From positions 1,364,001 to 1,428,000 of the forward strand of contig OZ245335.1 of the NCBI GenBank assembly GCA_965226235.1: DNA of 64,000 bases, in the 5' to 3' direction. This DNA comes from CAYFZO01 sp965226235 (GTDB taxonomy: Bacteria > Pseudomonadota > Gammaproteobacteria > Poriferisulfidales > Oxydemutatoraceae). The notes beneath the pieces were generated by a model. The model did no database searches. It had not been told where the DNA came from and saw nothing but the letters and a program-made list of their open reading frames with translations. Positions 33,982 to 42,850 of the stretch are shown here, one piece after another; position 1 is the stretch's first letter; every line of letters begins with the position of its first letter. The position numbers were made by a program, and so were the translations under genes.

Positions 33982-35778
33982 TTAGCCGATGTCTCCTCCA
34001 TCATCCCTCTCTATCGCGACGATGGACGAGCGAGGGAGCGTGTCACCGCTGCCACCGGGGGGAAATTTTCCCTTCGGATGCTGTATGCCGACAAACATCG
34101 TTTTCTTATCCGGGCTCCAGCACAGACCGGTAATCTCAGCCCCCTGAGGTCCTGCCAGGAAGCGTTTGATCGTGCCGTCTCCAGGATCGGCCATCAGCAT
34201 CTGGTTGTTGCCCTGCCCTTCGAAGTCGCCGGTATTCGAGTCTTTCCCGTCGGTCTGAATCCACAGCCCGCCCCGGGAATCAAAAGCCATCCCGTCGGGT
34301 GAGTTGAACATGTTATCTACAGAGATGTTGCTTGATCCGCCGTACACATCATCATGCCGGGCAGGGTTCCCGGCCATGACGAACAGATCCCAGTGAAATT
34401 CCCTGCTGGTGTGGTCGCTGCCATCCGGGCGCCAACGCACGATTTGCCCGTATTGGTTTTTGCGACGAGGATTGGGCCCGCCGACCGGTGTTGCATCGCC
34501 GCCCCAATTGGGCCGTAGACCGCGGCCGGGGTTGTTTGTCAAGGCACAGTACACCTCTGCCCTGCCCGGATGTGCGGCGATCCACTCCGGACGGTCCAGC
34601 GTCGTTGCCTGGACCTTCGAAGCCGCGATCCGGGTGAAAATGCAGATTTCCGCCAGCGGCATACCGGTGGATTCCGGCTCCAGCGGTAGCCACTCGCCTC
34701 GCCCGTTGTCGTAAAACCTTGCCACGGATAGCTGTCCGCTGTCGAGAACATCGTGGTTACCCGGCTCATGGCTGTCACGGGAGATAAACCGATAGAGGAA
34801 TTCACCGGCTTCGTCGTCCCCCATGTACACGACGACCCTGCCATCCTCGGTGAGGATGACTTCCGCGTTTTCGTGCTTCAAGCGCCCCAGCGCGGTACGT
34901 TTCCTGGGGACGGAGGCGGGGTCGCCAGGGTTTATCTCCACTACGTAGCCAACGCGGTTGGCTTCGTTGGGCTCGGCGCCCACGTCGAACCGTGAATCCA
35001 CCTTTGTCCAGCCATAGCCGCAGATCCTGCTGTATCCGACCCCGTAGCGTTTCATTGCTGCTGTTGGCTCGACGCGGTTTTCATTGCCGAAGACGAGATC
35101 AAAGTTTTCCTCGCAAGTCAGATAGGTTCCCCAGGGCGTCTTGCCGCTACCGCAGTTGCTCCAGGAACCACGGGCGAGCTTGCCGGAGGGATCGTACGAG
35201 GTTTTCATGTCTTCGTGTCCCGACGCCGGGCCGGTTATTTCCATCTCCGTGACGGCAGTCACACGGCGGTTTGCCGGGGAGTCCTTTACAATGCCCCAGC
35301 GGATCGGTTGGCGTGCGATTTCGAACAAGGATACGCCGACGGCGGCCATGCCTTTATGGACGTCATCGGCGGTTTCCGGCAGCCTCGACCTGCGATTACC
35401 GAACAGAACCTCTGGGTTCAGGGATTCGTTGTTGACTGCCAGCAGTACCCGCCCGTTTTTTTCAAACAACTCCATGCCGTCATTGTTGTCACCCAGGGAA
35501 AGCGCCTGACTTTCAGCGTTTCCGCGCGTTACCGGATCAAAAGGCGAGGTTTTTGTCCACAACGGATCTCCCCACGAACCGACCACGTACCAACTGAATC
35601 CCCTGGGCAGGATCACCGTGTTTCCGGTATCCGCGCCGACCGGGGTAAACTCCAGGAGCGCTTGCGACACCGCTTCGGAGATGGCCGCCACACCTCGCGC
35701 CCAGGGCGTGACCTGGGACAGCAAAGCGACCGACCCGCCAGCAACCGTGCTACGGAGAAACCTGCGGCGTGAACTCAT
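33982..35778 (-). CDS. PhoX-family alkaline phosphatase (DUF839), Tat-exported
   Basis: A 598-residue protein with twin-arginine motif SRRRFLRS and an apolar stretch AGGSVALLSQV, so it folds in the cytoplasm with its metal cluster and is exported by Tat. PhoX core: NNESLNPEVLFG, SNCGSGKTPWGTYLTCEEN (Fe-ligand Cys region), FLYRFISRD, SPDGMAFDSRGGLWIQTD and GLCWSPDKKTMFVGIQHP. These enzymes release phosphate from organic esters using Ca and Fe, common in marine bacteria. ATG 35778 directly precedes the Tat motif. The gene is alone, with no pho box recognised. Confidence 0.88.
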   Translation of the reverse strand: MSSRRRFLRSTVAGGSVALLSQVTPWARGVAAISEAVSQALLEFTPVGADTGNTVILPRGFSWYVVGSWGDPLWTKTSPFDPVTRGNAESQALSLGDNNDGMELFEKNGRVLLAVNNESLNPEVLFGNRRSRLPETADDVHKGMAAVGVSLFEIARQPIRWGIVKDSPANRRVTAVTEMEITGPASGHEDMKTSYDPSGKLARGSWSNCGSGKTPWGTYLTCEENFDLVFGNENRVEPTAAMKRYGVGYSRICGYGWTKVDSRFDVGAEPNEANRVGYVVEINPGDPASVPRKRTALGRLKHENAEVILTEDGRVVVYMGDDEAGEFLYRFISRDSHEPGNHDVLDSGQLSVARFYDNGRGEWLPLEPESTGMPLAEICIFTRIAASKVQATTLDRPEWIAAHPGRAEVYCALTNNPGRGLRPNWGGDATPVGGPNPRRKNQYGQIVRWRPDGSDHTSREFHWDLFVMAGNPARHDDVYGGSSNISVDNMFNSPDGMAFDSRGGLWIQTDGKDSNTGDFEGQGNNQMLMADPGDGTIKRFLAGPQGAEITGLCWSPDKKTMFVGIQHPKGKFPPGGSGDTLPRSSIVAIERDDGGDIG

Positions 35779-35894
35779 GAAGTGGGCGTCGAGTGCCCGA
35801 ATCAACCTGGGTCGTTTCCACCGCCACCGGGTTCCGGTCGAGTTTGATCCCATTGATCTTATAATGGATTGCTATGGCGGGCGCATCATAGCAA

Positions 35895-36848
35895 ATGGAA
35901 CTGATACGCGGCAGTGCTAAGCTCCATCCGCATCACCGGGGGTGCGTAACGGCTCTCGGTGGCTTTGACGGCTTACACCTGGGGCATCAAGCGGTTATCA
36001 GGCGCGCGCTGCACTGTGCAAAAGCCGGTTTGCACAGAGCCGGCGTCGTGCTGTTCGAGCCACTTCCGCATGAGTTTCTCAACCCATCCGGAGCAGTGCC
36101 GCGCCTGTACTCGCTGCGCGAGCGGTTGAAAATCATCGCGTCGCTTGGCGTAGAGCAGGTTGTCTGCCTGCGCTTCGGTGCAGAGATCGCGGCGATGCCA
36201 GCCGAAGAATTTGTCGAGCGGGTTCTGGTCAACCAGCTACAGGTGCACACATTGCTGGTCGGCGAAGGGTTTCATTTCGGGCAGGACCGAGGGGGGGACA
36301 TTGCCTTGCTCCTTGATTGCGCCAGACGGCACGGCTTTGCCGTTGAATGCGTCCCCCCCGTGCTTGCCAGCGGCGGGGAGCGCATCAGTAGCACCTGGGT
36401 GCGCGCAGTGTTGACCGATGGCGATTTCTCGCTTGCGGCACGCTTGCTTGGACGTAACTATTCGGTGAGCGGGCGGGTCGGGCACGGCGACAAGCGCGGA
36501 CGGAAACTGGGGTTTGCCACAGCCAACCTGTTTATCGGACGCCAACCGTTCCCGTTGCGTGGCGTTTTTGCCGTCCTCGTCGAGGGTGTTGGCCCCAGTG
36601 CGTTGCGTGGCGTCGCCAATGCCGGCTATCGTCCGACGTTCGGCAGCGGGGGGTTTCATCTCGAAGTCCACCTGCCAGGGGTTTCGAGCGATTTATATGG
36701 CCGGCGCCTGCGGGTGCGCTTCCTGAAAAAAATCAGAAGCGAGCAGCGTTTTGACAACGTGGAAGCGCTCAGGGAACGTATCCGTGAAGACATCAAGGCG
36801 GCGATGCGAACCGCCTCCCATCCGCCGCCCGTGCCTTCGCTGCGATGA
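35895..36848 (+). CDS. ribF: bifunctional riboflavin kinase / FAD synthetase
   Basis: The 317-residue enzyme makes FMN and FAD. The FAD synthetase half has GGFDGLHLGHQAVI and ERISSTWVRAVL. The kinase half has GRVGHGDKRGRKLGFATAN, GVANAGYRPTFG and the C-terminal EVHLPGVSSDLYGR, LRVRFLKKIRSEQRF. Normal length. It precedes ileS and lspA as in many Gammaproteobacteria. Confidence 0.95.
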   Translation: MELIRGSAKLHPHHRGCVTALGGFDGLHLGHQAVIRRALHCAKAGLHRAGVVLFEPLPHEFLNPSGAVPRLYSLRERLKIIASLGVEQVVCLRFGAEIAAMPAEEFVERVLVNQLQVHTLLVGEGFHFGQDRGGDIALLLDCARRHGFAVECVPPVLASGGERISSTWVRAVLTDGDFSLAARLLGRNYSVSGRVGHGDKRGRKLGFATANLFIGRQPFPLRGVFAVLVEGVGPSALRGVANAGYRPTFGSGGFHLEVHLPGVSSDLYGRRLRVRFLKKIRSEQRFDNVEALRERIREDIKAAMRTASHPPPVPSLR

Positions 36849-36915
36849 CTCGCGCCATTGATCGTTCGCCCTTGCACACATGCTCGCGCGGGGTCGAAAC
36901 CCGGAAACCACCTGC

Positions 36916-39738
36916 ATGACGAGTAGCTACAGAAATACGCTCAATTTGCCGGACACCGCGTTTCCGATGCGCGGCAACCTGGCCGCGCGCGAACCGGGGT
37001 TTCTCAAGCACTGGCAAACAATCGATCTCTACCGGTTGGTTCGCGCCCACCGCAAAGGCTGCCCCCGGTTCATCGTGCATGACGGCCCGCCCTATGCCAA
37101 CGGCAACATCCATATCGGCCACGCGATCAACAAGGTGCTCAAGGATATCGTGGTCAAAAGTCGTCTGCTTGATGGTATGGATACCCCGTTTGTACCGGGC
37201 TGGGATTGTCACGGGCTGCCGGTCGAACTGGAGGTCGAAGCGCATCGAGGGAAGCCTGTCGACGCGAAGCAAGCAGCGGCATTCCGCCAGGCGTGTCGGA
37301 ATTACGCACAGCAGCAGGTAGAGCGTCAGCGCGCCGACTTTATTCGCCTTGGGATGCTCGGCGACTGGATGCGTCCATACCTGAGCATGGACTTTGCCAT
37401 CGAAGCCGACACTTTGAGAGCACTCGGGCAAATCATCGCCAATGGGTATTTTTCCAGAGGCGCGCGACCGGTTTACTGGTGCTGCGAATGCACCTCGGCC
37501 CTGGCCGAGGCCGAAGTCGAATACTACGACAAGACTTCGACCGCCGTGGACGTCGGGTTCGAAGTGGTCGAGGTCGATGATCTCGGACACCGTTTTGGTG
37601 ACACGAAGGTCCTTGCCGCAACGGTCGTGATCTGGACGACGACGCCGTGGACGCTACCCGCCAACCGCGCAGTCGCGGTGCATCCGACACTTGACTACCT
37701 GCTGGTCGATACCGAGCTCGGCACATTGATACTCGCCGAGGGGCTCGTCGAGGAGTGCCTCGAGCGCTACGGCGTGAAACGGTATCGGCGCATAGGGAAA
37801 TGCGCGGGGCAGGCGCTCGATGGCTTGCGACTACGTCACCCTTTCTACCGGCGCGAAGTCCCGGTGGTGCTTGCCGACTACGTGACCCTCGATGCCGGTA
37901 CCGGTGCGGTACACACGGCACCGGCGCATGGCGAGGACGATTACCGTACCGGTCTCACGCACACGCTTGCAGTGGACAACCCGCTCGACCGACATGGGGT
38001 ATTTCGGGACAGCGTCGAGCTTTTTGCGGGAATACACGTTCGCAAGGCCGACGCCGCCATGATTGAGGTATTGCGAGAGCGCAAAGCGTTGCTGTGCCAC
38101 GCCGGACACGAGCATAGCTACCCGCATTGCTGGCGGCACAAAACGCCGCTGATTTTTCGCGCGACCCCACAGTGGTTTATTTCCATGGACGTGTCTCCCG
38201 ACCATGGCGGGACGTTGCGGGAACGCGCCAGGGCAGCGTGCGAAGAAGTGCGCTGGATTCCCGACTGGGGGCGCGAACGCATCGCGGGCATGATCGAGGA
38301 TCGCCCGGACTGGTGCGTGTCGCGTCAGAGAAACTGGGGGGTGCCGATCGCGGTATTCATTCATCGTGATACCGGGGAATTGCACCCGCGTACCGCAGAG
38401 CATATCGAAGCTGTTGCCCGCCGGATCGAGTGCGACGGAGTGCAGGCCTGGTTCGACCTCGACCCGGCAGAGTTGCTCGGCGATGAAGCACAAAAGTATG
38501 AAAAGGTCACCGACGTGCTCGACGTCTGGTTCGATTCAGGTGCAACCAGTATCTCGGTGCTCGATCGCCACGATCAGCTACGAACCCCCGCTGACTTGTA
38601 CCTGGAAGGTTCCGACCAGCACCGCGGCTGGTTTCAGTCCTCGTTACTGGTTTCGCTGGCGCACCGTGGCAAACCACCGTACCGGGCGGTAATGACACAT
38701 GGTTTCGCGGTGGATGCCCGTGGGCAGAAGATGTCCAAGTCGCGAGGCAATGTAGTCCCGCCGCAAAAGGTAGTGGACACGTTGGGGGCCGATGTGCTTC
38801 GCCTGTGGATTGCCGCCACCGACTTTAGCCGCGAGATGGTGGTTTCCGAAGAAATTCTGAAGCGTACCAGCGAAGCGTATCGGCGTATCCGGAACACGGC
38901 GAGATTTTTGCTCGCGAACCTGAACGGGTTTGATCCAACCGCTTGTCTCGACACGAGCAATATGCTGTCACTGGACCGGTGGGCTCTCGACTGCGCGGCG
39001 CAGGTCCAGGACGACATCCGTCAGGCATACCGCGACTATGCATTCCACCGCGTGTGCCAACACATCCACAACTTTTGTTCCGTGGATATGGGCGGGTTTT
39101 ACCTTGACGTCATCAAGGACCGTCTCTATACCATGCGCGCGGACAGCCAGGGACGCCGGTCGGCACAGACGGTGCTGCTGCGAATCGTCCATGCGCTGGC
39201 ACGCTGGCTGGCGCCGATCGCAAGCTTCACCGCAGACGAAATATATCGCGCTATTCCGGGACGCAGCCATGAGGTCGTGTTTACCTGTGTATGGTCCGAG
39301 GAGTTGCCGAGGCTGGACGCCCTGGCCGCGCTGTCGTCAAGTGACTGGCGGCGTGTTCTGGAATTGCGTCGGTATATTGATAAACAACTCGAAGTGCTTC
39401 GCGAGTCCGGGGATATCGGTTCGTCTCTCGACGCGGCAGTGCAAATTTTTTGCGGCGCCGAAGATCAGGAGATCCTGTCGAGACTGCAGGAAGAACTGCA
39501 TTTCGTTCTCATCACATCAGCGGCCCGCGTCGCCGACGCGAATACGCGCCACGCCGACGCGGTTATGGTCGAAACGGGCGTATGGGTGCACGTTGCTGCC
39601 AGCGATGCGGACAAATGCAAGCGCTGTTGGCACCGTCGTAGCGACGTGGACTCTGATCGCGCGTTTCCCGGGGTGTGCGGGCGTTGCGCCGACAACCTGC
39701 GCGGCGTTGCAACCAGCGAACACCGGCACCATGCGTAA
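36916..39738 (+). CDS. ileS: isoleucyl-tRNA synthetase
   Basis: The 940-residue class I enzyme with Rossmann HIGH motif (NGNIHIGHAINKVL), the editing CP1 domain including VIWTTTPWTLPANRAV and TAPAHGEDDY, KMSKS (GQKMSKSRGN), the anticodon-binding helical domain and a C-terminal zinc site with two Cys pairs (DKCKRCW and CGRC). ATG 36916 (MTSSYRNTLNLP) matches typical IleS starts; a 12-residue extension to 36880 is unlikely. Its stop overlaps the lspA start by eight bases. Confidence 0.96.
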   Translation: MTSSYRNTLNLPDTAFPMRGNLAAREPGFLKHWQTIDLYRLVRAHRKGCPRFIVHDGPPYANGNIHIGHAINKVLKDIVVKSRLLDGMDTPFVPGWDCHGLPVELEVEAHRGKPVDAKQAAAFRQACRNYAQQQVERQRADFIRLGMLGDWMRPYLSMDFAIEADTLRALGQIIANGYFSRGARPVYWCCECTSALAEAEVEYYDKTSTAVDVGFEVVEVDDLGHRFGDTKVLAATVVIWTTTPWTLPANRAVAVHPTLDYLLVDTELGTLILAEGLVEECLERYGVKRYRRIGKCAGQALDGLRLRHPFYRREVPVVLADYVTLDAGTGAVHTAPAHGEDDYRTGLTHTLAVDNPLDRHGVFRDSVELFAGIHVRKADAAMIEVLRERKALLCHAGHEHSYPHCWRHKTPLIFRATPQWFISMDVSPDHGGTLRERARAACEEVRWIPDWGRERIAGMIEDRPDWCVSRQRNWGVPIAVFIHRDTGELHPRTAEHIEAVARRIECDGVQAWFDLDPAELLGDEAQKYEKVTDVLDVWFDSGATSISVLDRHDQLRTPADLYLEGSDQHRGWFQSSLLVSLAHRGKPPYRAVMTHGFAVDARGQKMSKSRGNVVPPQKVVDTLGADVLRLWIAATDFSREMVVSEEILKRTSEAYRRIRNTARFLLANLNGFDPTACLDTSNMLSLDRWALDCAAQVQDDIRQAYRDYAFHRVCQHIHNFCSVDMGGFYLDVIKDRLYTMRADSQGRRSAQTVLLRIVHALARWLAPIASFTADEIYRAIPGRSHEVVFTCVWSEELPRLDALAALSSSDWRRVLELRRYIDKQLEVLRESGDIGSSLDAAVQIFCGAEDQEILSRLQEELHFVLITSAARVADANTRHADAVMVETGVWVHVAASDADKCKRCWHRRSDVDSDRAFPGVCGRCADNLRGVATSEHRHHA

Positions 39739-40210
39739 ATGGTTGTGGCTGTCCGCCCTGGTCGTAGCGTTCGATCAGGTCAGCAAGCGGGTCGCCAGTG
39801 AACTGCTGACACTGTATATCCCGGTTGCAGTGATGCCGTCCGTCAACCTCACCCTGGCGCACAATTCCGGCGCAGCGTTCAGTTTCCTCAGCGAAGCGGG
39901 TGGTTGGCAGCGTTGGTTCCTGCTGAGTATCACCGTCGTCATCTGTGTGTTTCTGTACCATTGGCTGAAGCAACTGGACTCGGGTGAATCGGTCTCATCC
40001 GCTGCGATTTCCCTGATTATCGGTGGCGCCATAGGCAACGCGCTCGACCGCCTGGTTTACGGCTACGTAGTGGATTTCATCGACGTGTACTACGGCAAAT
40101 ATCACTGGCCGGTATTCAATCTCGCGGATATGACGATCACCGTGGGGGCGCTGGGTTTGATTCTGGCTGCCGTCACAGGCCGCCAGGATCAGCGTGGTCG
40201 CAACCGGTGA
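39731..40210 (+). CDS. lspA: signal peptidase II (lipoprotein signal peptidase)
   Basis: Cleaves prolipoprotein signal peptides in the inner membrane. The 159-residue protein has four hydrophobic segments, the motif LAHNSGAAFSFL, the catalytic-Asp segments GGAIGNALDRL and VVDFIDVYYG. ATG 39731 lies inside the end of ileS (overlap ATGCGTAA). The last codons overlap the start of a TPR-like fragment. Confidence 0.95.
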   Translation: MRKWLWLSALVVAFDQVSKRVASELLTLYIPVAVMPSVNLTLAHNSGAAFSFLSEAGGWQRWFLLSITVVICVFLYHWLKQLDSGESVSSAAISLIIGGAIGNALDRLVYGYVVDFIDVYYGKYHWPVFNLADMTITVGALGLILAAVTGRQDQRGRNR

Positions 40211-40673
40211 ACGCGGGGCGCAAAACAATCTCGGTAATGCCCTCCTCACCTTGGGCAAGCGTGAAAGCGATACAAAACGTCTGGAGGAGGCAGTAGCTGC
40301 TTGCCGCACCGCGCTTGAAGTGTGGACTCGGGAGGATGCGCCGTATGGCTGGGCCTGGACGCAAAACAACCTTGCCACCGCCCTCCTCACCTTGGGCAAG
40401 CGTGAAAGCGATACAAAACGTCTGGAGGAGGCAGTAGCTGCTTGCCGCACCGCGCTTGAAGTGCGGACTCGGGAGAACGCGCCGTACGACTGGGCCTGGA
40501 CGCAAACGAATCTCGGCAAGACCCTCTTAGTCTTGAGCGAGCACAAAAACGACGAGGAACTCCTTAAACAGGCTAATGTCATCTTCCGCGAGGTGCGTAG
40601 CGTGTTAACCGATTTAGAGACCACCGCTTCAACCAAAACTGATTCCAGGACCTGCACGAAGCCAGGAAAATGA
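40194..40673 (+). pseudogene. TPR-repeat protein fragment
   Basis: A 159-codon frame starting at a GTG inside lspA. It holds two complete 47-residue repeats beginning QNNLG or QNNLA, then TLGKRESDTKRLEEAV and ACRTALEVWTRE, and a third partial repeat. At DNA level the unit is 141 bp (40221 and 40362 onwards) and nearly identical. These are TPR-like units typical of large scaffold proteins; no start, signal or catalytic domain is present, so this is a remnant of a longer gene. The 3' end runs into IS3-like sequence. Confidence 0.6.
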
Positions 40674-40745
40674 TCGAAGATTGGCGTTGTTACTACAGCG
40701 AGGAACAATCGTATAAGCTCGTTGGGCCATGCCCCCAGCCGAGCG
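40643..40745 (+). mobile_element. IS3-family transposase C-terminal relic
   Basis: In a frame different from the TPR one, codons read FQDLHEARKMIEDWRCYY then SEEQSY(x)LVG. This resembles the end of IS3-family transposases (EA...IEAWR..YN..RPH..LG). Degenerate: the RPH of the motif is QSY. The assignment is by pattern only. Confidence 0.5.
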
Positions 40746-40753
40746 CACGACAC

Positions 40754-41784
40754 TGTATGAGTTCAGAAACATATAGGACAACGGGGTTGATCTGAAAAGG
40801 AAGCCGACATGCTGATGTAGCACATCGGCTTGCGCGTCCGAGGTTTCTATAGAATCGCCCGTTTATCTGACAAATGGGAGGCGATGATGGGAACCAATGC
40901 CCAACAGAAACCGGACGCGCTAACATTCTGGAACAATCACGGATTGAATGCCACCCGGGATGCTTTCAAGGTCGGCCGCTCGACACTGTACCGCTGGCGT
41001 AACTGGCCACCGACGCTGTGCGCTGAAATGCGCCGGCTACGCAACGTTTTTCCAAACCTGGGCAAGGACAAGCTGCACGTACTGTTGCGCCCCTGGTGTG
41101 AACGTCACGAGCTGGCCTGTCCCGGTGCGAGCACCATCGGGCGCTTGATCGGCGATACACCGGACAAGGTGCGTCTTGTGCCGACGCGCTTGACGCCGAA
41201 AAGCAAGACCAAATCATTGCGCCGCCAGCGTTTCAAGCAACGGCTGGGCAAAGGCTTCTGCGCGGATTACCCGAGGCATTGCGCCGCTTCCGACACGGTA
41301 GTGCGCTTTATCTGGCGCACCCGGCGCTATCTGCTCACGACCACCGATCACGCCAGCCGCTTTGCCTTGGCAATCGCGGTACCACGTCACGACAGCCAGC
41401 ACGCCGCGCGCGCTTCGCGGCATTGGTCAAAACCCTGTTCCCAGGGCGCATCGAGCAGGTGCTGACTGACAATGGCAGCGAGTTTCAGGGCGCCTTCGCA
41501 GACTATGCCAGAGCGCAGGGTTGGCGTCATTGCCATACCTACCCGAGAAGCCCGAAAATGAACGCTTTCAACGAGCGTTTCAATCGCACCGTACAGGAAA
41601 GACTTTATTGATTATGAAGAAGGATCTCATGGCCGAGGATCTACGATTGTTCAACCACCGCCTGCTGGACTACCTCGACCGCTATAATGGCCAGCATCCC
41701 CACCGAGGAATCGACAACCGCACACCCTGTCAAATGCTTGCTCAACACTGGCTTCATTTGTCCCCTATGTGGTGAACCCATATA
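40754..41784 (+). mobile_element. IS481-like insertion sequence, degenerate copy A
   Basis: About 1.03 kb bounded by imperfect terminal inverted repeats: TGTATGAGTTCA at the left and, reverse-complemented, TATATGGGTTCA at the right, both followed after a few bases by a GGACA segment. The transposase is frameshifted. The right end abuts the start of a sulfotransferase gene. Confidence 0.8.
40884..41775 (+). pseudogene. IS481-like transposase, two frameshifts and an internal deletion
   Basis: The frame starts at ATG 40884 (SD GGGAGGCG). It holds the helix-turn-helix region (NATRDAFKVGRSTLYRWRN) and RLRNVFPNLGKDKLHVLL, then the DDE catalytic region: first Asp in SDTVVRF, second in LTDNGSEFQGAF, Glu in NAFNERFNRTVQE. 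A frameshift near 41420 passes into a second frame, and another near 41600 passes into the third, which ends EDLRLFNHRLLDYLDRYN and QMLAQHWLHL. Compared with copy B it lacks about 24 codons after residue 35, where a GGISGLHDRSRAPRQ linker should be. It cannot make an intact enzyme. Confidence 0.85.
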
Positions 41785-42651
41785 ATGCGCGATATGGAAA
41801 CGATGGCTAAGCCAAACGCGACGGCCACCTTCAACCTGCCTGCCGGATGCTCCGCCGGCGAGTCGCGTCCGCGGGCTCATACGGATGCACAACGACCCTT
41901 GGTGGACTTCATGATTGTCGGCGCGCAGAAATGCGGTACGACCGCGTTGAGCGAATTTCTCCGCAATCACCCGGAAATTGGAATGTCGCAACCGAAGGGG
42001 ATTCACTTGTTCGACCGCAAGGAGTACGATGACGCTTGGACGGTTCGCGAAATTGACGCGAAGTATGCGGAAGCATTCGCGCATTGCCCGTCGGTGTCGA
42101 TTCGCGGCGAAGCGACCCCCAGTTACCTGTACCTGCCGGAGGTCGCGGCCAGGCTCAGGCGCTACAACCCGGTATTGAAGCTGATCGTACTGTTGCGTGA
42201 TCCGGTGGATCGTGCGGTGTCTCAGTACCGTATGAACATCACGGTGAGGTTTCGTGAGAGGGAGCACTGGCCGTTCTGGTTGGCACTGCTCCTGGAACCG
42301 TTCCAGCTCCGCCGAGGTCGCTATCTGGGATTGCCGCGTCTACGAAGGCAGTTTTCGTATCGTGGCCGAGGTCTCTACAGCGCACAGTTGCGGAACCTGT
42401 ATCGGCACTTCCCGAGGAATCAGGTGCTCGTGGTCTGGAGCGAGAATCTGCGTGAACGGCATGACGCGACGATGGGACGGATCCTGCGGTTCCTCGGCGT
42501 GTCGGGTGACGTGTGCATCCCAGGCAAAATTTCTGGCGGCAAGTCGCGTAAGCGGTATCGTGTCACACGCGCCATTTTGAGAGTTGCCTATCGGACGGAA
42601 CCCGCCAAGCTACGCCGGCTGTTGGGCGACCAGTGGAAGCTGGATAGATGA
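41785..42651 (+). CDS. sulfotransferase (glycan type)
   Basis: A 288-residue PAPS-dependent sulfotransferase. Residues ~40-60 give the 5'-phosphosulfate loop (VGAQKCGTTALSEFL); residues ~130-150 the 3'-phosphate site (LIVLLRDPVDRAVSQYRM), a pattern of heparan-sulfate/NodH-like enzymes. The C-terminus includes VVWSENLRERH. The first ATG lies exactly at the IS boundary (41785), so the native N-terminus may have been altered by insertion; ATG 41794 and 41803 are alternatives. It heads a cluster with a glycosyltransferase and two more sulfotransferases. Confidence 0.85.
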   Translation: MRDMETMAKPNATATFNLPAGCSAGESRPRAHTDAQRPLVDFMIVGAQKCGTTALSEFLRNHPEIGMSQPKGIHLFDRKEYDDAWTVREIDAKYAEAFAHCPSVSIRGEATPSYLYLPEVAARLRRYNPVLKLIVLLRDPVDRAVSQYRMNITVRFREREHWPFWLALLLEPFQLRRGRYLGLPRLRRQFSYRGRGLYSAQLRNLYRHFPRNQVLVVWSENLRERHDATMGRILRFLGVSGDVCIPGKISGGKSRKRYRVTRAILRVAYRTEPAKLRRLLGDQWKLDR

Positions 42652-42850
42652 TTGATCAGCAAAACCGACTGAGGGGCTTGACGATGGCACCTTTTTTTGC
42701 CCCCGTCATCCCCGGGCGCGCCGGATCAAGCCGTCGCCCGGTTCGAGGGAGGGGACCAGGCGCCGAGGAAGTCGTTTGCCTCGCATTGCTGGTGTGGGGC
42801 AGTCGGATGGCGGCGTATGTCGTCGTCATCCCGGGGAAAGGAGTGGTCGA

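Noticed and set aside
42733..42745. GGTTCGA-like T-loop motif considered as part of a tRNA
   Set aside because: No acceptor stem, anticodon arm or CCA fits around it.
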